The notes under the pieces: model-generated | Told to the model about the DNA's origin: nothing | Database searches by the model: none | What the model saw: the letters and a program-made list of their open reading frames with translations, nothing else | Made by a program: the position numbers and the translations under genes | Shown here: positions 44,862 to 53,401 of the stretch, one piece after another | Position numbering within the stretch: position 1 is the stretch's first letter | How the letters are laid out: the number at the start of each line of letters is the position of its first letter | From: JACDDK01 sp038198445 | GTDB taxonomy: Bacteria > Actinomycetota > Rubrobacteria > Rubrobacterales > Rubrobacteraceae | NCBI GenBank assembly: GCA_038198445.1 | Contig: JBBPZZ010000085.1 | Span: forward strand, 17,576 to 81,575 | Direction of reading: 5' to 3' | DNA length: 64,000 nt

Positions 44862-45175
44862 TTGAATCCCACCTTGGGACTCGCCGCAGTCGCCAGAGCC
44901 ACAATAGCCATAGGCTGAAGGTCACCGGGCCGGCAACCCCTTGCGCCATAGCTTCCGGCCTGCTTGGGGCGTTCATAGTCGGCGCGATCACTCTCGCAGC
45001 GGGGCAGGGCGGCCTGGCGCAGACTCTCTCGCTCGTAATATCGTCTCAACTAATAGTAGGACTCGCGATAGACAGGCTCGGCGTCTTCGGTCCGGCGGCG
45101 GCCGACATCGGGCTCGTCAAGGTCCTGGGGGTCGTCTTCGTCCTGATCGGGGGCATTCTCATCGTCCGCGGCTAG
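44862..45175 (+). pseudogene. Degraded YdcZ/DUF606-like membrane transporter remnant
   Basis: TTG 44862 with TAGGAG ahead starts LNPTLGLAAVARATIAIG, a typical YdcZ N-terminus, but stops at TGA after 18 codons. The rest is in another frame: ASGLLGAFIVGAITLAAG, SLVISSQLIVGLAIDRLGVFG and LVKVLGVVFVLIGG, the second half of the DUF606 fold. The middle part is missing. A frame from 44822 would translate the tail but with an unrelated N-terminus. It looks like a decayed gene. Confidence 0.5.
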
Positions 45176-45233
45176 CGGCCCTCGACAACGCGCCGGGCTC
45201 TCTCGTCCAGCCTCGCGCCCCGCTCATTCGCGC

Positions 45234-46356
45234 CTAACCGGGCATCGGCCCCTCGTGTTCGCCGGTCACGCCGGTCGGCTGCTCGCCCGGGCTCTCGCTC
45301 TCGCCGGTCAACACGCCGGCCTTCTGGCTCGAAGGTTGGCTCACCCCGAAGTCGAAGACCAGCCGGGCGCCGACCTTGCCCTCCTCGACGGCCTTGAAAT
45401 CCTCGTTGACCGTTTCTATGTGCCGGGTCTCATAAAGCACCTTCGTCCTGCCGAGGGCGTGCAACTCGAAGACCTCCTGCAGGTCGACCCGCGTCCCGAC
45501 TATCGAACCGACAACCTTTATGCCGTTCAGGACCGTCTCGAAGATGGGGAGCTGGACGAAGTTGTCCGCCGGTAGCGCCACGAAGACTATAGTGCCGCCG
45601 CGCTTAAGGGACTGCATGCCCTGCTCGAAGGCCCTGGGAGAGACGGCGGTGGCTATAATGGCGTCGGCTCCGCCGAGCTTCTTGATCTCCTCCACCGGGT
45701 CTTGGGTCAGCGCATTGACGGTGTAATCCGCGCCGAGGTCCCGGGCCAGCTTGAGCTTGTCCTCCGCAATGTCCACGGCGACGACCGCCGCGCCGGCTAT
45801 CCGCGCGTACTGCATAGCCAGGTGCCCGAGTCCCCCGATACCGAAGACCGCTACCAGGTCAGACGACCTCGCCCCCGAAACCTTAACGGCCTTATAGGTG
45901 GTCACGCCGGCGCATGCCAGGGGCGCGGCCTCGAAAGGGTCCACGGCCTCGGGCACGCGCCCGACGAACTTGGCGAACGCTTTCGCGTACTCGGCGTATC
46001 CGCCGTCCAGGAAGTAGCCGGTGTTGAGCTGCTTCTCGCAGAGGGTCTCCCAGCCGGAGGCGCAGTACTCGCAGGCTCCGCAGGCGTATCCGAGCCCAGG
46101 GTATCGCCACCCGCTCGCCCTCCTCGACCTCCGTGACCCCGCGTCCCACGGCCTCGACGATCCCGACTCCTTCGTGACCGGGGATCAGGGGTAGTTTAGG
46201 CTTTACCGGCCAGTCACCGTGGGCTGCGTGAATATCTGTGTGGCAGAGGCCCGACGTCTCGATCTTGACCACCACCTCGCCCTTCCCCGGTTCGGGCTTC
46301 GGCACGTCCTCAATACGTAAAGGCTGCTTGAACTCGTGAACCACCGCAGCTTTCAT
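45234..46356 (-). pseudogene. Zinc alcohol dehydrogenase (AdhA/AdhP type) split by a one-base frameshift
   Basis: The start ATG 46356 gives MKAAVVHEFKQPLRIEDVP, GLCHTDIHAAHGDW and PGHEGVGIV with catalytic zinc ligands. At VAIPW the frame is lost: one extra base in the CCC run at 46095-46097 separates it from WLGYACGACEYCASGWETLC (structural zinc cysteines), which continues to FGIGGLGHLAMQYA and the end. Without that base the protein is about 373 residues. An unusual Ser/Gly/Pro-rich tail (GVLTGESESPGEQPTG) closes it. It may be decay or a sequencing error. Confidence 0.75.
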
Positions 46357-46537
46357 GGACAGACCTCCTGATCTTCCACCGCCTACTGCCCGGGACCGCG
46401 CCCGAAACACGCCTCCGATAATGCCAACTGTAACATAGTCCCGACAGTGCCAACACTATAAATTGGAGACGCGAACGCCCTGACCAATATTGTTTACTTT
46501 CCTGAGCAGCATTGACCAAAAACGGACATGACGAGGC

Positions 46538-46559
46538 CCGGCGCTTTTTTAGGCGCCGG
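46538..46559. terminator. Hairpin downstream of ahcY
   Basis: CCGGCGC and GCGCCGG pair around an 8-base loop that contains six T (plus strand) or six A (minus strand). It lies 23 bases beyond the ahcY stop. The U-run that would complete a terminator on the minus strand is displaced (about 15 bases further), so function is uncertain. Confidence 0.4.
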
Positions 46560-46581
46560 ACTCCTGAGAAGCGTGGTTAAT

Positions 46582-47832
46582 CTAGCGCCAGCTCTGCTGG
46601 TAGGAGATTTGCTCCTCGGTAAACGTCTCGGGTTCGACGCCCAAAGAGGCGAGCTTGGCGCGGGCGACGAGGTCGTCTATCTCCGCCGGGATCGGCTGGA
46701 TGCCAGCAGGGATGTCCGCCGCGTGGCTCACGAGGTGATGTGCCGCGAGCGCCTGCACCGCGAAGGTGAGGTCCATGATCTCGACCGGGTGTCCGTCTCC
46801 CGCCGCGATGTTTACGAGCCTTCCGCGGGCCAAGACGTGCAGCCTTCTGCCGTCGGAGAGCTGGTACTCGGTGACGTTGCGCCGGGCCTCGCGCGTCTGA
46901 ACCGCCATCTCCCGCAGACCGGCCAGGTCGAACTCGTGGTCGTAGTGTCCGGCGTTCGCCAGCAGGGCTCCATCCTTCATCAGATTGAAGTGCTCGGTAC
47001 GAAGCACCTTCAGGTTGCCGGTCCCGGTTATAAAGACGTCTCCCACCTCGGCGGCCTGCATGGAGTTCATGACTTCATAGCCCTCGGAATACGCTTCGAG
47101 CAGCTTGACCGGGTCCGGCTCGCAGACGATCACGCGGGCGCCCATGCCGTCGGCGTACTTGGCGAGTCCCCGGCTGACCCAGCCGAAGCCCATTACAACA
47201 ACGGCCTTGCCGGAGAGGAACAGGTTGGTGTTGGAGAGCAGGGCGACGATGGAGGAGTGACCGGTCCCGTAGCGGTTATCGAAGAGGTGTTTCATCCGGG
47301 CGTCGTTGGCGGCGAGCACCGGGAAGGGCAGTATGCCCTCGGCGGTCATCGCCTTGAGCTTGGTGACGCCGGTCGTGGTCTCCTCGGAGGCTCCAATTAC
47401 GTTGCCAACCAGTTCCGGGTGGTGGTCGATGAGGCGTCCCACCAACTCTGCTCCGTCGTCAACGATCAGGTCCGGCCCGGTCTCTATGGTCTGGTGCAGG
47501 TAGCGCTCGAAGTCCTCGTCGCTCGGGTCGTGGGTGGCGTAGACGCGGACGCCGCGCTCGGCAAGTGCCGCGCACACGTCGTCCTGCGTGGAGAGCGGGT
47601 TGCTACCGGAGACGGTAACGTCGGCGCCGGCCTCGGAGAGCAGTATCGCCAGGTAGGCGGTCTTCGCTTCCAGGTGGATCGTCATGGCTACCTTGCGCCC
47701 GCGTAAGGTACCGTCAGCCAGTTGGTTTTCGGCAATGGAGTTCAGCACCGGGGCATGCTGGGCTACCCAGTCGATCTTCCGATGTCCCTCCGGGGCCAGC
47801 GACGGGTCTTTTACGATTGATTCCTGGATCAT
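46582..47832 (-). CDS. ahcY: Adenosylhomocysteinase
   Basis: This 416-residue NAD-bound enzyme cleaves S-adenosylhomocysteine left by methyltransferases. TIHLEAKTAYLAILLSEAGA, SNPLSTQDDVCAAL, the nucleotide motif MGFGWVSRGLA (a Ser replaces the usual Gly in the fold) and NAGHYDHEFD are present. A ribosome site GAGGAG precedes the ATG. A palindrome lies in the divergent promoter region upstream. Confidence 0.95.
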   Translation of the reverse strand: MIQESIVKDPSLAPEGHRKIDWVAQHAPVLNSIAENQLADGTLRGRKVAMTIHLEAKTAYLAILLSEAGADVTVSGSNPLSTQDDVCAALAERGVRVYATHDPSDEDFERYLHQTIETGPDLIVDDGAELVGRLIDHHPELVGNVIGASEETTTGVTKLKAMTAEGILPFPVLAANDARMKHLFDNRYGTGHSSIVALLSNTNLFLSGKAVVVMGFGWVSRGLAKYADGMGARVIVCEPDPVKLLEAYSEGYEVMNSMQAAEVGDVFITGTGNLKVLRTEHFNLMKDGALLANAGHYDHEFDLAGLREMAVQTREARRNVTEYQLSDGRRLHVLARGRLVNIAAGDGHPVEIMDLTFAVQALAAHHLVSHAADIPAGIQPIPAEIDDLVARAKLASLGVEPETFTEEQISYQQSWR

Positions 47833-47877
47833 GGGCTATTCAACTCCTCTAGCAGCGGTTTTCGGCAATGATGAACT

Positions 47878-47890
47878 TGTGCCGGGCACA
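47878..47890. promoter_or_regulatory. Palindrome in the divergent region between ahcY and a membrane protein gene
   Basis: TGTGCC-G-GGCACA is a perfect 13-base palindrome 46 bases upstream of the ahcY start. It could bind a dimeric regulator. There is no further evidence. Confidence 0.25.
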
Positions 47891-47962
47891 GTTTACAAGA
47901 GAGACGGGTTCACTGCGTCTGGCCGTGTACGCCAACTGCGAGTAGAATTGCGTTCCGTCAAC

Positions 47963-48325
47963 ATGCCTCACAAATACAGGATTAAAGCAGCGTGGTTGAG
48001 TTATCTGAGCATCCAGGTCTTCTGGGCGCTCTGCGTTGTGCTGATCCCGGTCGCGCTGAGCTTCTATCCGTCGAGGTTCTGGGCGCTCCCTTTCTGCATC
48101 GTCACGGCTTCGGGAGGATTGCATATGACGTTGTTCTGGCGCGAATACAACGCTTTGCTGAGGAAGACGATCAAACTGCTCCCGTTCGAACGTTACGTGA
48201 TCCGCTATCTGGCCCCGGCTCAACGGGACCAGCGTCATTTCTTGCTATTCGGAGCCGGTTATACGCTGTTCGGCGTGGTGTCCGCGGCCCTGATCGTTCT
48301 GGCGCCGGCGCATTGGCCCTGGTAG
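47963..48325 (+). CDS. Unknown membrane protein
   Basis: This 120-residue protein starts at ATG 47963. It has an N-terminal helix pair (LSIQVFWALCVVLIPVALSF and FWALPFCIVTASGGLHM in pieces) and a C-terminal helix (FLLFGAGYTLFGVVSAALIVL), with a basic loop LLRKTIKLLPFERYVIRYL between. No family is recognised. It is divergent from ahcY and converges on the GDPD gene. Confidence 0.55.
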   Translation: MPHKYRIKAAWLSYLSIQVFWALCVVLIPVALSFYPSRFWALPFCIVTASGGLHMTLFWREYNALLRKTIKLLPFERYVIRYLAPAQRDQRHFLLFGAGYTLFGVVSAALIVLAPAHWPW

Positions 48326-48344
48326 GACGAAAATCCAGAGTTTC

Positions 48345-49226
48345 TCAGGGGCGGCGTTCGAGGATCTCCGCCAGGACATCGGGAGAGTCGGTCATGATTG
48401 CATCGGCCCCGAGGTCGAGAAGACGGCGCATCTCGGAGGATTCGTTTATCGTCCACACGTCTACCCGCGCCCCACGAGCGTGAGCCGCCTGGATAAAGCG
48501 CCTCGTGACGACCAGCGCTCCCCGGTAGCTGTTGGGGACCTGCAAGGCGGTATAGGCTGGATGGACCCAACCTTCCAGAAACAGACTGCTCAATATGTAG
48601 AAAGCCCTGATCTCCGTCCTGGAAGCGGCCGTCGGGACTCTGTTGGCCGAAGCCCGCCGGAAGCACGTCATAACCTCGTGATCGGCGGCGGCAACGATAG
48701 TCCGACTTTCCGCTCCAGCGTCCTGTATGTGCCGCATCACGGCTTCTTCCATGCCCGACCGTCGCGGCTTGATCTCTACGTTTATCGGAGTTTCGGGGAA
48801 CTCTTTGTAGACTTCTCCGAACTCTGGTATCCGAAGCCCGAGCCCGCGATAGGGGTGGGTTGCTCCTCCGTCTACACTGAACCGGTACCCGGCGTCCAGA
48901 GCTTTTATCTCCGCGAGGGTCATCCCAGCCACGGCCCCCGTTCCATCCGTGGTCCGATCCACGGTATCATCATGAATAACGATCAAATGCCCATCGCGGG
49001 TCATGTGAACGTCCAGTTCGAGTGCCCCGGCCCCGAGCTCCAACCCCGTTCTGAAAGCATCCAGGGTATTCTCTGGCACCCTCGCCGAAGCGCCCCGGTG
49101 CGCGACGTTGACCGGCCAGCTCCCCTGGACGGGCGACGTCTCATCCGCGCGGCGTGATATTGCAACGGCAACCCCCGCCAGTCCCGCGAGCGCGGCCACA
49201 AAGATCCATCTCTTACTCACCATCAA
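48345..49226 (-). CDS. Glycerophosphodiester phosphodiesterase family protein
   Basis: This 293-residue protein has an N-terminal membrane anchor or signal (IFVAALAGLAGVAVA) and then the GDPD barrel: VAHRGASARVPENTLDAF, LELDVHMTRDGHLIVIHDD with metal ligands, INVEIKP and WTINESSEMRRLLDLGADAIMTDSP. It would hydrolyse glycerophosphodiesters outside the membrane. The exact substrate is unknown. Confidence 0.88.
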   Translation of the reverse strand: MMVSKRWIFVAALAGLAGVAVAISRRADETSPVQGSWPVNVAHRGASARVPENTLDAFRTGLELGAGALELDVHMTRDGHLIVIHDDTVDRTTDGTGAVAGMTLAEIKALDAGYRFSVDGGATHPYRGLGLRIPEFGEVYKEFPETPINVEIKPRRSGMEEAVMRHIQDAGAESRTIVAAADHEVMTCFRRASANRVPTAASRTEIRAFYILSSLFLEGWVHPAYTALQVPNSYRGALVVTRRFIQAAHARGARVDVWTINESSEMRRLLDLGADAIMTDSPDVLAEILERRP

Positions 49227-49324
49227 AACTTAGCACACGAACCTTCGAATCTCTGTTGGGCGGATGGCGTCCCGCGCGGCGTTGACCGTTTGAAAGGCGT
49301 CCCTTATACTCTGTCGGCTGCCGA

Positions 49325-49409
49325 GTCGGAGTGGCGGAATTGGTAGACGCGCTAGGTTGAGGGCCTAGTGCCCGATAAGGGCGTGGGGGTTCGAGTCCCC
49401 CCTCCGACA
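49325..49409 (+). tRNA. tRNA-Leu (anticodon GAG)
   Basis: The acceptor stem GTCGGAG pairs with CTCCGAC, the anticodon stem is CTAGG/CCTAG with loop TTGAGGG (anticodon GAG), and the long variable arm and GGTTCGAGTCC T loop of a class II tRNA are present. The 3' CCA is not encoded. A rho-independent terminator follows at 49463-49505. Confidence 0.95.
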
Positions 49410-49462
49410 CATAGTGTGACGTCTTATACTCTTGCCCATATATTGGGGTGTATAATATCTTT

Positions 49463-49505
49463 GGAGTCGCCTGTTCTCCCCATCCTCCCCGGGCGGCTCC
49501 TTTTT
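49463..49505 (+). terminator. Rho-independent terminator after tRNA-Leu
   Basis: GGAGTCGCC (49463-49471) pairs with GGCGGCTCC (49492-49500) apart from one mismatch, and TTTTT follows immediately at 49501-49505. It sits about 55 bases after the tRNA. Confidence 0.75.
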
Positions 49506-49523
49506 CTTGCGTTCTGGCGGTGG

Positions 49524-49929
49524 TCACCTGGATGGATGTTTTATCTCGCATCCATGAATAACGTCTTCGCCCGGCGTGTAATACACCTCGTCTCTGCCCG
49601 TGCCGCACCGGAGAATGTCCCGTGAACCGTCGTTGGTCACGGAGTGCGAGCCCCCGCGCACCGTGTCAGTCTCCCGGACCGCCGTTTACGCGATCCTTTC
49701 CATCGCCACCCTTGACCAGATCGTCCCCGTCACCGCCGAAGATACGGTCGTTGCCTCGCTTACCCTTTAGCCCGTCGTTACCCGAGGTGCCGTGTATCGT
49801 ATCTGCTTTTCGGGTTCCATCGCACACGCTGGCGCCGACCTTGCAGCTTATAGTCGCGGCAAGCGCGACTCCTGCGATCACAAAGACCAATGACGCCATG
49901 AACGTGAGCAACAGCGTAAATCGCCTCAT
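49524..49929 (-). pseudogene. RTX-like calcium-binding secreted protein split by a one-base frameshift
   Basis: The N-terminal part (MRRFTLLLTFMASLVFVIAG, an export signal) leads to GNDRIFGGDGDDLVKGGDGKD, which are RTX nonapeptides. The frame stops at TGA 49666-49668 after GGPGD. Skipping one T at that point continues as DTVRGG and then DILRCGTGRDEVYYTPGEDV to a stop at 49524, giving about 135 residues with the RCGxGRDxV ending common in actinobacterial RTX proteins. Real loss, phase variation or sequencing error are all possible. Confidence 0.6.
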
Positions 49930-50015
49930 CTATTTCTCCTCAACAACCACTCGATTACGAAGGCACGGGTTATTATCTGCCGTGAAGCCGCAAACCTTTA
50001 ATCCGGGCGCTGCTA

Positions 50016-50240
50016 CTAGCCCAGGAAGATGAGGGCGATGGTGCTCAACCCGAACAGGCCGACCACGATCATGGTAAGCCGGTTCAAGTTCTTCTCCATG
50101 ATGGTGGTGCCGGAGAAGGTGCTCCCGATACCGCCCCCGAGCGAGGAAGACAGCCCGCCTCCCTTACCGGAGTGCAGGAGGATCATCCCTACAAGGGCAA
50201 TGCAGAACAGCGTGTGCAAAAAAGCCAATACGTATACCAT
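50016..50240 (-). CDS. secG: Preprotein translocase subunit SecG
   Basis: This 74-residue protein has two membrane helices around a Gly/Ser loop (HSGKGGGLSSSLGGGIGSTF), the SecG signature. It helps SecYE-driven export. It is the last gene of the gap-pgk-tpiA-secG run, as in many actinobacteria. Confidence 0.92.
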   Translation of the reverse strand: MVYVLAFLHTLFCIALVGMILLHSGKGGGLSSSLGGGIGSTFSGTTIMEKNLNRLTMIVVGLFGLSTIALIFLG

Positions 50241-50275
50241 GCCGCTACTCTACCACACGGAGATAGGCTGCTCCA

Positions 50276-51046
50276 TCAGTCAGTTCGGGAGCCGGCCGCC
50301 TCGATCAGGGTTACGAACGATTCGACTTCCAGGCTCGCCCCGCCGACCAGCGCGCCATCCACGTCGTCCTGGCTCATGATCTCCGACACATTTTCCGGTT
50401 TGACTGAACCGCCGTACAGGATACGCACCGCTCCGGCGAACTCCTCACCTTTAAGCTCCTTGAGGAGACCGCGTATCTGGCCTATCGCATCCTGGGCGTC
50501 CTCCGGCGTCGCCGTATCTCCCGTTCCGATGGCCCAGACCGGCTCGTAGGCGAAAACCAGAGAGTCGCCGTCGGCGTCTTGCAGAAGCTCCATCACGGCG
50601 TGGACCTGCCCGGATACCTTCTCCCACATGCCACCGGAGTCGCGTTCCTCCTTGGTCTCGCCCACACAGACCACGGGTAGAATACCGGCATCGACGGCCC
50701 TACGCGTCTTTTTGGCGACCGTGTCGTCGGATTCGCCGAAGACCTCACGCCGCTCGGAATGTCCCGTCAACACGGCCTCGACCTCGATGTCCTGCAACAT
50801 CGGGACGGACACCTCGCCCGTGAACGCGCCGGAGTCCTCATAATAGAAGTTCTGCGCCCCAGCGATCACCCCCGACTCCCCCGCCATACGGGCGACTTCG
50901 GAGAGGCAGGTGAGCGGCGCGAAGACCGCGACATCCACTTCCTCCACGTTGGCCGCGCGCGGCAGAAGCGCGGCGGTGTATTGCTGCGCCTCCAAAACGG
51001 TCTTGTTCATCTTCCAGTTCGCCGCCATCATCGGACGTCGCGCCAT
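50276..51046 (-). CDS. tpiA: Triosephosphate isomerase
   Basis: This 256-residue glycolytic TIM barrel has AANWKMNKT at the N-terminus, GHSERREVFGE with the electrophilic His, YEPVWAIGTG with the catalytic Glu, and RILYGGSVKPENV. It interconverts dihydroxyacetone phosphate and glyceraldehyde-3-phosphate. It lies 19 bases downstream of pgk. Confidence 0.96.
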   Translation of the reverse strand: MARRPMMAANWKMNKTVLEAQQYTAALLPRAANVEEVDVAVFAPLTCLSEVARMAGESGVIAGAQNFYYEDSGAFTGEVSVPMLQDIEVEAVLTGHSERREVFGESDDTVAKKTRRAVDAGILPVVCVGETKEERDSGGMWEKVSGQVHAVMELLQDADGDSLVFAYEPVWAIGTGDTATPEDAQDAIGQIRGLLKELKGEEFAGAVRILYGGSVKPENVSEIMSQDDVDGALVGGASLEVESFVTLIEAAGSRTD

Positions 51047-51065
51047 TTAAGGCCTCCTCTTTCTT

Positions 51066-52241
51066 CTACTTGTCCGGCAGAACGGCCACACCGGGCAGTT
51101 CCTTGCCTTCCACATACTCCAGCGACGCCCCGCCGCCGGTCGATATGAAGCTCATCTCTTCTTCCACGCCGAGTTTGTTCACGGCGGCGACCGAGTCTCC
51201 GCCGCCCACGACGCTCGTCGCTTCGCTCTCGGCGACCGCGCGGGCGACGCCCTCGGTACCCTTCGCGAAAACGTCCATCTCGAAGACGCCCATCGGGCCG
51301 TTCCAGAAGATGGTCTTCGCGTCCGAGATGTGTTCCCGGAAGCGTTCGACGGTTTCCTGGCCTATATCCAGACCCATCCATCCCTCGGGGATGCCGTCCA
51401 CCTCAACCGTCCGGCTCTCCGCGTCTTCTTCCATCTTCTCCGCCACGACCACGTCCACCGGCAGAGCCAGCTTGCCGCCCGCCTCGTTCATCAGACGTTC
51501 GGCCTCGCTTAGATAATCGTCCTCGACCAGAGAGTTGCCCACCTCGTAGCCCTGGGCCTTGAAGAACGTGAAGCACATCGCGCCGCCGATAAGCAGTGTG
51601 TCCGCGACGCCGAGAAGAGTCTCTATGACCCCGAGCTTGTCCGAGACCTTCGCCCCGCCCAGGATGGCGACGAACGAACGTTCCGGGGTCTTCAGGACGG
51701 AATCCAGGTAGTCCACCTCCTCCGCCAGCAGCAGTCCCGCCGCCGCCGGCAGCAATTCGGCGACGCCGACCGTAGTCGCGTGCGCCCGGTGCGCCGCCCC
51801 GAAAGCGTCGTTCACGTAGAGGTCGGCGAGAGAAGCGAGTTGCTTCGCAAACTCAGGGTCGTTCTTCGTCTCGCCCGCGTAAAAGCGGGAGTTCTCTAAT
51901 AGGACAACGCCTTCTCCGTCCCAGTCGTCCAGAGCCTTCTCGACCTCGGGGCCGACGGACTCGTCGAGCTTGAGGACCGGCTGGTTCAGAAGCTTTCCGA
52001 GATGGTCCGCGACTGGGTCCATCCTGTACTTCGGGTCGGGCTCCCCTTTCGGGCGTCCGAGGTGAGAGATCAGAACAGGATGCGCCTCCTCGGACAAGAG
52101 GAACTGGATGGTCGGCAGCGCCCGTTGGATCCGGGTGTCGTCCGTGACCTTTCCGTCTTTGATCGGCACGTTGAAATCTACCCGCACCAGAACCCGTTTT
52201 CCCCGCACGTCGAGGTCTCTAACTCCCCGCTTATTCATCAT
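51066..52241 (-). CDS. pgk: Phosphoglycerate kinase
   Basis: This 391-residue two-domain kinase has RVLVRVDFNVPIKDG, ISHLGRPKGEPDP, LENSRFYAGE and GGDSVAAVNKLGV with STGGGASLEYVEG. It makes ATP from 1,3-bisphosphoglycerate. A 10-base perfect hairpin lies between it and gap, so the two may be expressed at different levels from one transcript. Confidence 0.96.
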   Translation of the reverse strand: MMNKRGVRDLDVRGKRVLVRVDFNVPIKDGKVTDDTRIQRALPTIQFLLSEEAHPVLISHLGRPKGEPDPKYRMDPVADHLGKLLNQPVLKLDESVGPEVEKALDDWDGEGVVLLENSRFYAGETKNDPEFAKQLASLADLYVNDAFGAAHRAHATTVGVAELLPAAAGLLLAEEVDYLDSVLKTPERSFVAILGGAKVSDKLGVIETLLGVADTLLIGGAMCFTFFKAQGYEVGNSLVEDDYLSEAERLMNEAGGKLALPVDVVVAEKMEEDAESRTVEVDGIPEGWMGLDIGQETVERFREHISDAKTIFWNGPMGVFEMDVFAKGTEGVARAVAESEATSVVGGGDSVAAVNKLGVEEEMSFISTGGGASLEYVEGKELPGVAVLPDK

Positions 52242-52259
52242 ACCTCCAAGAGAATTAGA

Positions 52260-52289
52260 GGTCCGGGAGCATTAGTTCACTCCCGGACC
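52260..52289. other. Perfect RNA hairpin between gap and pgk
   Basis: GGTCCGGGAG (52260-52269) pairs with CTCCCGGACC (52280-52289) around a 10-base loop. No U-run follows in the direction of transcription, so it is more likely a processing or stabilising element, or a weak attenuator, than a full terminator. Confidence 0.55.
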
Positions 52290-52314
52290 CTGAAAAGCTT
52301 TCTAAAGGATTTGC

Positions 52315-53319
52315 CTACAGCCTCTCGCCCATGTACTCCACGAGGTCCACGGTGCGGTTGGAGTAACCCCACTCGTTGTCGTACCAGCCGAGGATCTTGA
52401 CGGTCTTGCCACTGGACATGGTGAGCGGCGAGTCGAAGACGCAGCTAGCCGGGTTGCCGACGATGTCGCGGGAGACTATGGGAGCGTCGGAGTATTCGAG
52501 GACGCCACTCAGCTCACCATCGGCGGCCTTCTTGAAGGCCTCGTTGATCTCATCGACCGACGCCTCGTTCGTCAGGTTGGCGACGAAGTCGGTTATGGAG
52601 CCGTCGGGGATCGGGACGCGCAGCGACATTCCGTCGACCTTACCTTCGAGATCCGGGTAGATCACACCGACCGTCTTGGCCGCACCCGTGGAGCTCGGGA
52701 TAATGGACTGGGGGGCCGACCGGGCGCGCCGGGGGTCCTTATGCGCAGCGTCGAGCAGGCTCTGGTCGTTGGTGAAAGCGTGGCAGGTGGTCATATAGCC
52801 TGACTCGACCCCAAAGTTGTCGATGAGCACCTTCGCCATCGGCACGACGCAGTTGGTGGTGCAACTGGCGTTGGAGACGACGGTGTGGCGGTCGGGGTCG
52901 TAGTCCTCGTGGTTGACCTTGTAGACGAAGGTCCCGTCAACGTTCTTGGCCGGGGCGGAGATGACGACCTTCTTCGCGCCGCCTTCGATGTGCTTGCCCG
53001 CCGACTCGCCGTCCGTGAAGACGCCACTCGACTCGACCACGATATCCGCGCCGACATCGCCCCAGGGGATCTGGGCGGGGTCGCGCTCGGAGAATGTCTT
53101 CACTTCCTGGTCGCCGATGCGGAAGATGTTTCCATCGTAGCTCACGTCCTCGTCCCAGATGCCGTGTACCGAGTCGCGCTTGAATAGAAGCGCCAGGCTC
53201 TCAAACGGCATCAGGTCGTTGGCCGCTACAAGCTCGATGCCGCTACCGCGCTGCATCGCGGCCTTCGCAACAAGCATCCCGATCCGGCCGAAGCCGTTGA
53301 TCCCTATTCGTACAGCCAC
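52315..53319 (-). CDS. gap: Glyceraldehyde-3-phosphate dehydrogenase
   Basis: This 334-residue NAD-dependent enzyme has INGFGRIG at residues 7-14, VVSNASCTTNC with catalytic C153, the SSTGAAKTVG phosphate site and WYDNEWGYSNR near the end. It heads the glycolytic run and follows whiA after about 80 bases. Confidence 0.96.
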   Translation of the reverse strand: MAVRIGINGFGRIGMLVAKAAMQRGSGIELVAANDLMPFESLALLFKRDSVHGIWDEDVSYDGNIFRIGDQEVKTFSERDPAQIPWGDVGADIVVESSGVFTDGESAGKHIEGGAKKVVISAPAKNVDGTFVYKVNHEDYDPDRHTVVSNASCTTNCVVPMAKVLIDNFGVESGYMTTCHAFTNDQSLLDAAHKDPRRARSAPQSIIPSSTGAAKTVGVIYPDLEGKVDGMSLRVPIPDGSITDFVANLTNEASVDEINEAFKKAADGELSGVLEYSDAPIVSRDIVGNPASCVFDSPLTMSSGKTVKILGWYDNEWGYSNRTVDLVEYMGERL

Positions 53320-53401
53320 AGTTTTCTCCTTCTCTAGTCTCTCACTCCAAGTTGTTATTGTGCCCGAAAACCACAGGCATTAACAGCCCCCGCGATGGTA
53401 G

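Noticed and set aside
46528..47706. Long open frame (392 codons) on the plus strand opposite ahcY
   Set aside because: Antisense shadow of ahcY with no domain.
49213..49608. Open frame across the tRNA-Leu on the minus strand
   Set aside because: It covers a clear tRNA and its terminator, and shows no protein family.
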